NCBI GenBank assembly: GCA_963848045.1
Contig: CAWKCC010000004.1
Span: 124,001-188,000 of the forward strand
Direction: 5' to 3'
Origin: CAVUAT01 sp963848045
GTDB taxonomy: Bacteria; Actinomycetota; Thermoleophilia; Solirubrobacterales; 70-9
DNA length: 64,000 nucleotides
Positions 1 to 7,163 of this stretch are shown here, piece after piece. Each line of letters begins with the position of its first letter. Positions within the stretch are counted from its first letter, which is position 1. Made by a program: the position numbers and the translations under genes. The notes below the pieces were generated by a model, which was not told the origin of the DNA, ran no database searches, and saw only the letters and a list, made by a program, of their open reading frames with translations.

Positions 1-513
1 GCGCGGGCCGCTGCCGGCTCTGACCGACTCGCCAACGGCCGAGGTGTCCCAGCGCAGTCCGGCGATCACGGCGTAGACATGGCCGCCGTTTGCGTACACG
101 GTGATCCACTGCCCGCGGCCGCGGCTGCCCCAGCTGCGAGCAAGCGGCCCGGACGGGAGCGGGCGCTTCAGCAGGCCCGCGGCGTGCAACACGTAGCTCA
201 CCGCGCCCGAGCAGTCGTAGCCCTTGTCCTTCCAGCGCCGGTGGCCGCCTCCCCACTTGTAAGGCTTCTTGCGAATCCTGTTGGCGGCGTTGATCGCCTT
301 GCGGACGTTGCGGGGAGCACCCGCGGGTGCCAAGGCCTTGCCGTTGGGAAGCAGCGTGGCCACGCCGGGCACGCCTGATGTGCTCGAGCTGCCCGAGCCG
401 GGCGCGGGGGCGCCACCGGTCTGAGCGGATGCAGGAGCGGCGCTCACGGCGAGGGCCCCCGCCGAGGCCGCCGCGACGGCGTAGCGCTTCCAGCTTGCAG
501 ATCGGCGTGACAA
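1..513 (-). CDS. NlpC/P60-type cell-wall hydrolase, C-terminus cut by window edge
   Basis: A minus-strand frame open to the window edge. It begins with an N-terminal signal peptide (Arg-rich start, then AVAAASAGALAVSAAPASAQ), followed by a Ser/Gly/Pro linker. The catalytic region follows: PYKWGGGH, then YDCSGAVSYVL with the nucleophile Cys typical of NlpC/P60 peptidases, and GGHVYAVI carrying the expected His. By family it should cut peptidoglycan stem peptides outside the cell. The TTG start at 513 is 8 nt after GGAGG; TTG at 516 is equally possible. It lies directly behind a cyclic-di-AMP riboswitch, a pairing known for actinobacterial wall hydrolases. Confidence 0.85.
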   Translation of the reverse strand, partial: MSRRSASWKRYAVAAASAGALAVSAAPASAQTGGAPAPGSGSSSTSGVPGVATLLPNGKALAPAGAPRNVRKAINAANRIRKKPYKWGGGHRRWKDKGYDCSGAVSYVLHAAGLLKRPLPSGPLARSWGSRGRGQWITVYANGGHVYAVIAGLRWDTSAVGESVRAGSGPR

Positions 514-526
514 CAAGACAACCTCC

Positions 527-652
527 TTCGACGGCCTACGGGGTTAGCTGTCGGGCTGGCGCTAAAGGAGCCTGCGCTCCCACATTCGTGGGTTCGCCCC
601 AGAAACCTGGTTTCCCCGTTCCCGTCTCCTGGTCTGAGACGAGACTCGGCAT
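527..652 (-). ncRNA. cyclic-di-AMP (ydaO-yuaA) riboswitch
   Basis: Read on the minus strand, the leader shows the conserved ydaO elements in order: a GTCTC/GAGAC stem, GGGAACGGGGAAACC, GGGGCGAACCC, a hairpin GGAGCGCAGGCTCC, and the very characteristic CCCGACAGCTAACCCCGTAGGC just before the ribosome binding site AAGGAGG (522-528). It precedes a secreted NlpC/P60 hydrolase, the classical target of this riboswitch in Actinobacteria. The boundaries are approximate. By analogy with known examples, c-di-AMP binding should switch the hydrolase off. Confidence 0.88.
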
Positions 653-893
653 GTGGCGCGCAACGTAGCAGCTGTGATGGATTGCTTGCAGGGGGTCTCG
701 CAACAGACGTCACATGCCTGGGTCGGCCACTCGACCTGCTGGAGCGACCGCCCCGAAGGCCGCTGTGCGACGCGGGCGCCGACTTCAGCCCGCCCCGGCC
801 TTGGTTGGCGGACCTCGTAGGCTGCGGCGTTGCAGTCGACCGCAACCCGGGGTTCGGTCGGCTGTTGAAGCTGCACCGAGGGATCATCTGAAC
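653..893. other. Intergenic region between divergent genes
   Basis: This stretch should hold the promoter of the riboswitch-hydrolase transcript (minus) and that of the exported protein at 894 (plus). I see no convincing -35/-10 pair, tRNA or conserved short ORF in it. GAGGG at 878-882 is the only ribosome-binding-like element, for the plus-strand gene. Confidence 0.4.
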
Positions 894-2159
894 ATGCCGC
901 CGACAGCCACGCAGGATCAGCGCAGACGCCCGCAGGGCCCCTTTGCCCTGCCCTTGGCGCTGACCCTGCTCGGCACCCTGATCGCCTCGCTCGTCTGCTC
1001 CTCGAGCGCGGCCGCCGGCGGGGGCAGCGGCGGCGCCGGCTTCGACGGCCCGAGCAGGGCGCTGGAGGCCGCGTTCAAGATCGCGCTGCTCGAGCGCCGC
1101 CAGACCCCCGACGGCTGCTATCCGGCCCCCGAGGCGCTTGCCCGGACGCTCGATCAGAGCACCACCCTGCGCGTCGCCATCAAGCCCAGCCTCAAGTCCG
1201 TCAAGAAGCGGGGTATCGCCTACGTGATCAGCGGGGGCGCCGGGTGCAACCGCACGATCCTCGCCTTTCGCGGCAAGCGGGGCCTGTATGTGCTCGACTC
1301 GAGGCAGGGGCCGATCTATGTGATCGGGCGCGACGGCAAGCGCCTCAAGGGCAAGGACGCGATCGTCGGAGGCGCCGGACCGCTGCGCTCGCTCTCGCTC
1401 AAGTCCAAGACGTTCAGCATGACGAGCGGCGACGAGGTGAGGCGACTGACCGTGCTCTGCTCAGGGAAGAGGTATCCGATCGGGGGAGGAATGATCGGAA
1501 GCCCGGCCCCGAGCGCCGAGCGCGAGGGCGTGTATCCGCACTCCTACGAGCGCCTGGGCGTGCAGCGCGGCTGGCACATCAATCCGGTTCTGATCGACCC
1601 GGACCTGGCCGGCACCACGCCGCGACAGGTGACGTTGCAGGTCATGTGCGGCCGCGGCCTGGTGCCGCATAGCTCACCGCACACGACGGTCTTCGTGAAG
1701 CCCGGGGAGACCAAGAGCGCGGTCGCTCGCTGCCCAAAGCGGACCAGTGTGTTCTCGGGCGGCTTCCAGCGCGCCGACTTCAGGACGCCGAGCGGCTCGT
1801 TCCCGATCGAGTCGCGGGCGGTCGGGTCGAGGTCCTGGCGCGTCACGGGCCGCGCCTTCGGGGCCTTTGGCGGTGAGATAACGGCGATCGCCTATTGCTC
1901 CCGCGACAAGGAGGCGAAGGTGAAGACCGTGAAGCGATCGACCTCGATCCCCCTCAACCAGTTCGGCGAGGCCACCACCCCCCGCTGCCCGCGCGGCAGG
2001 AGGTTGATCGCCGGCGGCTTCGGCGCCAACGGCGTGACCGGCGCCTTCTCCGACGGCGGGCACTTCAACAACAACGGAACCTGGACCGCCGGGGCCTTCG
2101 GCTTCTTCGGCCCCACCCCGAGCTACACCGCCTACGGGTACTGCGCGCGCGTCAAGTAG
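894..2159 (+). CDS. Exported Cys-containing repeat protein of unknown function
   Basis: 421 aa from ATG 894, with GAGGG upstream; the frame stays open further upstream but without features. Residues 15-42 form a signal peptide (ALPLALTLLGTLIASLVCSS). Residues about 60-165 are a globular N-terminal part. Three diverged repeats of about 75 residues follow (about 185-255, 272-340, 355-421). Each has Cys near its start (C189, C280, C365), a GG[GF] turn, a Trp, and a closing Cys in YC or MC. The paired Cys suggest one disulfide per repeat. No enzyme motif is seen, so I assign no function beyond an extracellular repeat protein. Confidence 0.75.
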   Translation: MPPTATQDQRRRPQGPFALPLALTLLGTLIASLVCSSSAAAGGGSGGAGFDGPSRALEAAFKIALLERRQTPDGCYPAPEALARTLDQSTTLRVAIKPSLKSVKKRGIAYVISGGAGCNRTILAFRGKRGLYVLDSRQGPIYVIGRDGKRLKGKDAIVGGAGPLRSLSLKSKTFSMTSGDEVRRLTVLCSGKRYPIGGGMIGSPAPSAEREGVYPHSYERLGVQRGWHINPVLIDPDLAGTTPRQVTLQVMCGRGLVPHSSPHTTVFVKPGETKSAVARCPKRTSVFSGGFQRADFRTPSGSFPIESRAVGSRSWRVTGRAFGAFGGEITAIAYCSRDKEAKVKTVKRSTSIPLNQFGEATTPRCPRGRRLIAGGFGANGVTGAFSDGGHFNNNGTWTAGAFGFFGPTPSYTAYGYCARVK

Positions 2160-2185
2160 GCGCTCGGCCGGCATCCCGGGGGTCC

Positions 2186-2191
2186 TAACCT
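2186..2191 (+). promoter_or_regulatory. -10 element, leaderless promoter of 2199 gene
   Basis: TAACCT lies exactly 7 nt before the ATG at 2199 and there is no ribosome binding site. This fits a leaderless actinobacterial promoter and supports the start. Confidence 0.5.
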
Positions 2192-2198
2192 GGATCGC

Positions 2199-2771
2199 AT
2201 GAGGGAGATCCTGGGCCCACCGCTTCGAGCCGCGGCGATGGCCGCCCTGATCGCAGGCCTCGTCCTCCTGCTGCTCAACCCGCCCTCGCTCGCAGGCCTG
2301 GGCGATCTGGTGGCGGTGCTGGCCGGCGCCCTGGCGATCGTGCTGGTCACGGCCTGGGCGACGGTGGCGTTGATCGGCCCCGAGATACCCGAGGCCGACT
2401 TTCGGCGGCTGGTGGACCGCAGCGAGGCCCTCGCCGCGCTGCCGCCTCCCGACTTCCCGCCGAGCGAGTTCGACGAGCTCGTGATGGAGGCCCTCGACGA
2501 TCTGCCGGAGCGCTTCCGCGAGTTGCTCGAGCACACCCCGGTCGTGGTCTCCAGCCGCGGGCGGGAGTTCGGCGCCTATGGCCACTACATCGGCGGCACG
2601 GTCGCGCGCGACATCTACCCCGACCGCATCGCCATCTACCAGGACACGCTGGAGCGCGACTTCGGCCATGACCCCCAGCTGCTGCGGGCGCAGGTCGAGC
2701 GCACCGTCCGCCACGAGCTCGCCCACCACCTTGGCTGGGACGAGGGCGGCGTGCGCAGGCTCGGCCTCTGA
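2199..2771 (+). CDS. Membrane-anchored metallopeptidase family protein (zincin-like)
   Basis: 190 aa. Two hydrophobic segments form the N-terminus (about residues 8-31 and 36-60). A soluble domain follows that starts around the FRRLVDRSEALAALP region and contains DLPERFRELLEHTPVVV. It ends in ERTVRHELAHHLGWDEGG, a complete HExxH zinc motif followed by the downstream Asp/Glu. The soluble part matches the actinobacterial metallopeptidase family (PF06262, zincin_1). Members of that family usually lack the two N-terminal helices, so this looks like a membrane-tethered version. The substrate is unknown. The next gene begins 6 nt downstream, so the two are probably cotranscribed. Confidence 0.85.
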   Translation: MREILGPPLRAAAMAALIAGLVLLLLNPPSLAGLGDLVAVLAGALAIVLVTAWATVALIGPEIPEADFRRLVDRSEALAALPPPDFPPSEFDELVMEALDDLPERFRELLEHTPVVVSSRGREFGAYGHYIGGTVARDIYPDRIAIYQDTLERDFGHDPQLLRAQVERTVRHELAHHLGWDEGGVRRLGL

Positions 2772-2777
2772 TCCCCG

Positions 2778-4433
2778 ATGGCGCTGATCGACCTCTACAG
2801 GCGCACGGGCGCAGACCTCCCGTGGGGCGATCCGCTGAGGGCGCATCCGGGCGTGCGCATGGAGGGCTATTTCTGGCGCTTCAGCGCTCCCCGCGGCGAC
2901 GGCCGTGTCCTGGTCGCGCTCTGCGGGGTGAACAGGGCCGATGACGGCCACTGGTCGACCCTCGCCCTCGCCGCTCACCCCAGCGGTTTCCTGCGGGCGG
3001 TCGAGCACGGCGAGGGCCGCGCCCTCCCCGACTCGCTCGGCGCGCAGGCCGGGCGCGCCTTCGACGGCGGCCTCGACCGCCTTCGCGTCAACCTCGGAGA
3101 GGACGCCGAGCTCGACGTCCGCGTCGCTGCGCCCCTGCCCTGGGGGCGGCGCATGTTCGGCGGCTCGAGCTTCTTTCAGTCGGTCCCCGCCCTCAACCAG
3201 TACTGGCATCCGTGGCTGCTCGGCGGCAGCGCCCGGGGGATCGCGCGGGTCGGCGAGGAATCGTGGCAGCTCGACGGCTGGCAGGTCTACGCCGAGAAGA
3301 ACTGGGGCCGGGGCGGCTTCCCGGACTCGTGGTGGTGGGGCCAGGCCCACGGTTTCGCCGAGCGCGAGGCCTGTGTGGCCTTCGCCGGAGGAGAGATCAA
3401 GTCCGGGCCCCTCCACACGGAGGTGACCGCGGTTGTCGTGAGGCTGCCCGGGGGCCGGCTGCTTCGCCTTGGAAATCCCGGCGCCTCCCCCGTCGAGGCG
3501 GAGGTCTCCGACGAGAGCTGGTCGCTGCGCGGGCACAGCCCCCGCTGGCGGGTCGAGATCGAGGGGCGCGCGCCGCGGGGCGCCTCCCACCTGCTTCCGG
3601 TGCCGTTACCGCGTGAGCGCCGCAACGTGGCGGGAGCCCTGGAGCACCTCGGCGCCACGATCAGCGTCGTCGTTCGCTCCCGCGGCCGCGGCATCATCTG
3701 GCGGGGCGACTCGCGGGTGGCCGCCCTCGAGCACGGTGGGCTCGAGCGGGCCGCCAGAGAGGCCGAGCGCCGCGGCTTCCCCGGCGCCTCGGCCGTCCCC
3801 CCGGTGAGCGCTCCGCCGGCGACTGAGTCGGGGCGCTCCCACCCGACGCCCGGCACGATCACCCGGACCACCCGCCGCCTCCCCCGCCTGCTGCGGTCAG
3901 ACCTTCCTCGGAACATTGCCCGCCAGGGTCATCACGACCCGCATCGCCTTGTGCCCGAGATCGGCGGTCGGCTCGAACATGCACGGGCAGCCACCGTCGA
4001 TCACGGCGATACCCTGCTGGCGACCGTAGTCGGCAGCCGACTCCGAGACGCTCCCGGCGCCCGGGCCGCGGTGCATCCAGACGTGGTCGATGCCGAGCTC
4101 GGCGCACTCGCGCATCGTCCCGTCGGCGGCCTCGGGAGCGGTTGCGATCACCACCGCATCGACCCCTCCGGGGATCGAACGCAGGTCGTGATAGGCGCGA
4201 TCGCCCTCGACCTCGTCCGCGTTCGGGTTGACGGCGAAGACCTCGTAACCCCGCTCTCGAAGGCGCTGGTAGACGACGTTGCTGCCGTGGTTCTTCGGCT
4301 CTCTGGAGACGCCCGTGACGGCCACCCGCTTGTTGGCCAGGAACTCCGATGCGGCCTCTTTGATCTTCTGCATTACCCCCTCCTTGTCGGAACCGCTTTG
4401 CCCAAGCCGCGCTGGGCAGCGCGGAAAGCCTGA
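2778..4433 (+). CDS. Tocopherol-cyclase-like protein with anomalous C-terminal run-on
   Basis: 551 codons. Residues 1 to about 330 resemble the tocopherol cyclase family (PF14249): GVRMEGYFWRF, FFQSVPALNQYWHPWLLGG, WQVYAEKNWGRGGFPDSWWW and SGPLHTEVTAV. In bacteria without tocopherol these proteins are of unknown function. After about residue 335 the frame has no family match and simply continues antisense through the whole of the opposing CoA-binding gene (3897-4373) to a TGA at 4431-4433. The original stop therefore seems lost, or a frameshift lies near 3770-3890. The real domain probably ends near 3800. The start ATG is 6 nt after the preceding gene. Confidence 0.75.
   Translation: MALIDLYRRTGADLPWGDPLRAHPGVRMEGYFWRFSAPRGDGRVLVALCGVNRADDGHWSTLALAAHPSGFLRAVEHGEGRALPDSLGAQAGRAFDGGLDRLRVNLGEDAELDVRVAAPLPWGRRMFGGSSFFQSVPALNQYWHPWLLGGSARGIARVGEESWQLDGWQVYAEKNWGRGGFPDSWWWGQAHGFAEREACVAFAGGEIKSGPLHTEVTAVVVRLPGGRLLRLGNPGASPVEAEVSDESWSLRGHSPRWRVEIEGRAPRGASHLLPVPLPRERRNVAGALEHLGATISVVVRSRGRGIIWRGDSRVAALEHGGLERAAREAERRGFPGASAVPPVSAPPATESGRSHPTPGTITRTTRRLPRLLRSDLPRNIARQGHHDPHRLVPEIGGRLEHARAATVDHGDTLLATVVGSRLRDAPGARAAVHPDVVDAELGALAHRPVGGLGSGCDHHRIDPSGDRTQVVIGAIALDLVRVRVDGEDLVTPLSKALVDDVAAVVLRLSGDARDGHPLVGQELRCGLFDLLHYPLLVGTALPKPRWAARKA
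3897..4373 (-). CDS. CoA-binding protein (YccU-like Rossmann fold)
   Basis: 158 aa. The ATG at 4373 has a strong ribosome binding site (AAGGAGGG, 5-6 nt upstream); the frame is open further upstream but that part is a shadow. The N-terminal glycine motif VAVTGVSREPKNHGSNV is followed by GYEVFAVNPNADEVEG, VDAVVIATAPEA, IDHVWMHRGPGAGSVSE and GGCPCMFEP, the full pattern of the CoA_binding_2 family (PF13380). These small cytosolic proteins bind CoA through a Rossmann fold, but their physiological role is unclear. It lies convergent with, and entirely inside, the overlong frame of the tocopherol-cyclase-like gene. Confidence 0.9.
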   Translation of the reverse strand: MQKIKEAASEFLANKRVAVTGVSREPKNHGSNVVYQRLRERGYEVFAVNPNADEVEGDRAYHDLRSIPGGVDAVVIATAPEAADGTMRECAELGIDHVWMHRGPGAGSVSESAADYGRQQGIAVIDGGCPCMFEPTADLGHKAMRVVMTLAGNVPRKV

Positions 4434-4492
4434 CAATAGGCGACGGCTCCTGATCCCGATCAGCTCGCTCCGGAGCTGGAGCGAGTGCTCGG

Positions 4493-4960
4493 ATGGTGAT
4501 GCGGCAGCGGACCGTGAAACACTCGGCACCCGTGACCATCGCGCTCGGCATCCTGGCGCTCCTCGTCGGGTCAATCGTCCTCGTCGGCCAGTTGATCTCG
4601 GCGATCGACTTCTCGCTCGCCCAGCGGCTTGGGCTGCAGGAGAGCGACGAGCAGACCGATCCGCTTCACCGTCGCCTGGAGCTGGCCACGGCGCGCTGGG
4701 ACCTCCTCGTCCTCTGGACGCTTCCCCTCGCGGGGGTCGCGATGCTGATCGACGCCCACTGGTGGCCCTGGGTGGCTCTGATCGCGGGCGGGGCCTATGT
4801 GGACGCCGGTGGCCGCGAGGCCTCCAAGCTCCTCGCCCTGCGCTCGGAGGGGGTGCGGATCGGCACCGAGCATGAGAGCAGGATGGGGCTCGGCTTCCTC
4901 GCGCTGATGGCCGCCCTCGGGCTGGCGCTGATCGCCCACTCGCTGGTCGTGCTGATCTGA
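4493..4960 (+). CDS. Small integral membrane protein, unknown function
   Basis: 155 aa with about four hydrophobic segments: about 15-37, 72-88, 92-104 (weaker) and 131-154. A hydrophilic loop between the first two carries an acidic stretch (LQESDEQTDPLHRR). No known family is recognised. The start is uncertain: ATG 4493 and ATG 4499 are adjacent, and GTG 4517 would begin just before the first hydrophobic stretch. It is followed after 10 nt by another membrane protein, so the two may form a small operon. Confidence 0.6.
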   Translation: MVMRQRTVKHSAPVTIALGILALLVGSIVLVGQLISAIDFSLAQRLGLQESDEQTDPLHRRLELATARWDLLVLWTLPLAGVAMLIDAHWWPWVALIAGGAYVDAGGREASKLLALRSEGVRIGTEHESRMGLGFLALMAALGLALIAHSLVVLI

Positions 4961-4970
4961 TCTGGCCGGC

Positions 4971-5411
4971 TTGGAGGTAACCGCGCTCACCTGGATCGTC
5001 GCCGTCGGCGGGCTGCTGCTGATCGGCCTGCTGGCGGTCCTCGAGCTGATCGCTCTGCTCAAACCGCGGGACGGATGGACGATCAGGAACGTCTACGGCG
5101 GTGATCCGAGCGGCACCGATCCGGTCGCCTACTTCGCGTTCAACCAGGGCTGGGCGTGGGCGGACGCGGTCTTCTGGGCGCCGATCCAGATCGCGGGGAG
5201 CGTCGGCATGCTGCTCGGCGAGCGCTGGGGTTTCCTGCTGGCCCTGATCGCCTCGGTGCCGTTCTGGTACTCGGCGATCCCGATCTTCATCTGGGACCGC
5301 GACATGGGGTTTCGGCAACGCACGTTCACGTACTGGGTGTTCGTGTGGGGGATGTTCCCGGCGTTCGGCATCCTCGAGATGGCCTATTGCTTCGTGCGGC
5401 TGGCCGGCTAG
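4971..5411 (+). CDS. Integral membrane protein, unknown function
   Basis: 146 aa, about four membrane segments: residues 7-29, 64-83, 86-103 and 119-141. Aromatic-rich loops include AYFAFNQGWAWADAVFWAP and FIWDRDMGF. The only in-frame start near the hydrophobic N-terminus is TTG 4971, and it lacks an obvious ribosome binding site. A GGAGG sits just inside the coding sequence at 4973-4977 with no suitable start behind it. The mild family feel (small four-helix membrane protein) does not support a functional name. Confidence 0.6.
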   Translation: MEVTALTWIVAVGGLLLIGLLAVLELIALLKPRDGWTIRNVYGGDPSGTDPVAYFAFNQGWAWADAVFWAPIQIAGSVGMLLGERWGFLLALIASVPFWYSAIPIFIWDRDMGFRQRTFTYWVFVWGMFPAFGILEMAYCFVRLAG

Positions 5412-5491
5412 CCCCCGCGGACCCACAGAAGAAGTGGGGCCGGCTGCCGTCGAGACCGTCGAGCTCGTCAGCGGCGCGGTCAAACGACGAA

Positions 5492-5514
5492 GGGGCCGGC
5501 GATTCGCCGGCCCC
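5492..5514. terminator. Bidirectional hairpin terminator
   Basis: GGGGCCGGCG-ATT-CGCCGGCCCC is a perfect 10-bp stem with a 3-nt loop. It lies between the convergent membrane-protein gene (ends 5411) and the broken gene ending at 5540. Confidence 0.7.
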
Positions 5515-5539
5515 CTCGATCAAACCGCGCCTGCGCTGC

Positions 5540-5973
5540 CTAGCTGGGCGGCGTGCCCGTCTGCTTGCGGGACTTGACGCAGTTCGCGTACACCGCGATC
5601 TGGCCCGCGAATGCCGAGTACAGGCGGACCGTGTAGCCGCCCCCGGTCGGGTACGCATCGAGGAGGGCGGCCTGCCCGGGACCCGGCTGGGCGCCAATCC
5701 ACTTGAACCCGCCCGCGGTTACCTTCTTCGAGAGCTCGCAGTTCACCGTGAAGGTCTGCATCGCAGCGCCGGCATCGGTCCGACGTTGTGCGTCTGCGAC
5801 GCGTACTGGATCACTCCGGTGCCGGCGAGCCGGTCCCGGCTGGATTTGTCGAACTGCCCCAGCTTCAGAGTGCTCGCAGCGATCGCCGTGCCCCCCAGCG
5901 CGAGCACCACCGCGACCACACCGAGCATCGTCCCCGGGCGTGGCATCTTGAGCCTGCGAATCGATCGTCTCAT
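5540..5973 (-). pseudogene. Frameshifted small exported protein
   Basis: The N-terminal half reads from ATG 5973 (GGGAG 5 nt upstream): MRRSIRRLKMPRPGTMLGVV, then VALGGTAIAAST, a signal peptide of the type very common in Thermoleophilia, then LKLGQFDKSS and VIQYASQTHNVG. In that frame it stops at 5743 after unrelated residues. The natural continuation (AAMQTFTVNCELSKKVTAGG, FKWIGAQPGPGQ, YTVRLYSAFAGQIAVYANCV) is in another frame, ending at 5540. The junction is near 5765-5790. Either the gene is broken by a 1- or 2-nt indel or there is a base-calling error. The function of the intact form is unknown. Confidence 0.65.
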
Positions 5974-6214
5974 CGTGTCTCCCTTCTCGTGATCTGGACA
6001 CCCTTCGCCCCCGCCTTGCGGGGACGAGGGCACGCTGACCTTTCGACCGCCGCGACAGACGGCAGGCCGACACTCAAACCGTACCTCACCCCTTGGTGCC
6101 ACCCAGGTAGAAAGGCCGTACCCCGGCGTACCGACCCCCCTTCCCCCTCGTGGCCCCCGGGGTCAGGAGCCGATCAGTTCGCTCAATTCGAGAGACGGTC
6201 TCGATCCATCACGC

Positions 6215-6604
6215 TCAGCCGAGCTCTGCCGCGAGCGCCTCGATGCGCCTGCGGATCTCTTCTCGCGTTGCGCGGACCTCATCCAGAGGCCGCCCCTTCG
6301 GGTCCTCGAGCTCCCAGTCGAGGTATCGCCTGCCGGGGATGTAGGGGCACTCGTCCCCGCAGCCCATCGTCACCACGACGTCCGCCCACTCCGCATCGGC
6401 GTCGGTCAGCTCATGCGGCACCCGGTCGGCAAGATCGATGTCGAGCTCGCTCATCACCGCGACCACCTCGGGGTGGATCCGCTCCCCCGGCCTGGTGCCG
6501 GCCGAGCGAGCCTCGTGCCGATCCCCGGCGACCCGGGTGAAGATGGCCTCGCTGATCTGCGAGCGGCCGGCGTTGTGAAGGCAGACGAACAGGACCTTGG
6601 CCAT
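6215..6604 (-). CDS. arsC: Arsenate reductase, low-molecular-weight phosphatase type
   Basis: 129 aa. The P-loop VLFVCLHNAGRSQISEA gives the CX5R signature of the thioredoxin-coupled arsenate reductase / LMW-phosphatase family. TMGCGDECPYIPGRR supplies the two further redox cysteines (CX4-5C) that relay the disulfide, and DWELEDPKGRPLDEVRATR is the usual C-terminal section. It reduces As(V) to As(III) in the cytosol. The ATG overlaps the stop of the mini-ORF before it (TGATG), so the two are translationally coupled. It is divergent from arsR and arsM and probably shares their operator region. Confidence 0.95.
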   Translation of the reverse strand: MAKVLFVCLHNAGRSQISEAIFTRVAGDRHEARSAGTRPGERIHPEVVAVMSELDIDLADRVPHELTDADAEWADVVVTMGCGDECPYIPGRRYLDWELEDPKGRPLDEVRATREEIRRRIEALAAELG

Positions 6605-6753
6605 CAGCCGCCCCCTCCCCGCGGTGGCTCGAGACCCTCGCCCCGGACCAACTGGTAGGCGAACGCGCCGAGCGCCGCCCCCGCGAAGACAAGCGCGAAC
6701 GCGGCGAGCGCTTCGGCGAGGGCACGACGCCTCAGTGGCAGGTCACGGTCCAC
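6604..6753 (-). pseudogene. 49-aa membrane mini-ORF, probable internally deleted aquaporin
   Basis: From GTG 6753 the frame encodes 49 residues, with one hydrophobic segment, and ends in TGA overlapping the arsC ATG. The first part (LRRRALAEALAAFALVFAG) looks like the first helix of MIP/aquaglyceroporins. The second part (AGAALGAFAYQLVRGE) looks like the end of their last helix. Aquaglyceroporin genes commonly precede arsC in ars operons, as As(III) export channels. I infer that an in-frame deletion removed the middle of such a gene, including both NPA motifs, so no channel can form. It could instead be a new small membrane protein. The coupling to arsC is intact. Confidence 0.5.
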
Positions 6754-6770
6754 GGCGGCGATCGTAAGGC

Positions 6771-6799
6771 TTGACAATCATCTATTCAATAGATATACG
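6771..6799 (+). promoter_or_regulatory. arsR promoter with ArsR operator
   Basis: TTGACA (6771-6776), a 17-nt spacer and TATACG (6794-6799) lie 7 nt before the ATG at 6807, so the arsR message is probably leaderless. The spacer holds a perfect 15-nt palindrome ATCTATTCAATAGAT (6780-6794), which is the likely ArsR operator. Confidence 0.75.
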
Positions 6800-6806
6800 T
6801 AGATTG

Positions 6807-7163
6807 ATGTCGGTCGATCTCCAACTCGCTCCCAAGACCAAGCGGCCCGCCGGTGAGGCGTGCTGCGAGCCCGTCGCCTATCCGGAGATCGAGCGAAGGC
6901 AGGCCGAGCGCATGGCCAGGGTCGCGAAGGCGCTGGGCGATCCGATCCGCATGCAGCTCGTCGACGTGCTGCGCAAGCACGCAGGCAAGGTCTGCGTCTG
7001 TGAGCTCGTACCGCTCTTCGAACTCTCACAGCCGACGGTCTCCCACCACCTGAAGAAGCTGCGCGAGGCGGGCATCGTCGGCTCCGAGCGCCAGGGCCTC
7101 TGGGCCTACTACTACGTCAACCCCGAGGCACTGGAGGAGGTGAGCGCATGGCTGAGACAGTGA
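6807..7163 (+). CDS. arsR: Arsenic-responsive ArsR/SmtB repressor
   Basis: 118 aa from ATG 6807; an upstream TTG at 6771 lies inside the -35 box and is rejected. The winged helix is clear: ALGDPIRMQLVDVLR, then ELSQPTVSHHLKKLREAGIV and RQGLWAYYYV. Two candidate arsenite sites are visible. One is CVC at residues 63-65, the classical ArsR alpha-3 motif. The other is an N-terminal vicinal pair, CC at 19-20, as used by the Corynebacterium-type repressors. It should repress both its own transcript with arsM and the divergent arsC transcript until As(III) binds. arsM starts 16 nt before its stop. Confidence 0.93.
   Translation: MSVDLQLAPKTKRPAGEACCEPVAYPEIERRQAERMARVAKALGDPIRMQLVDVLRKHAGKVCVCELVPLFELSQPTVSHHLKKLREAGIVGSERQGLWAYYYVNPEALEEVSAWLRQ

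Noticed and set aside
1674..3590. A minus-strand open frame of about 640 codons opposite the metallopeptidase and tocopherol-cyclase-like genes
   Set aside because: The plus-strand genes have catalytic or family motifs; the antisense product has none.
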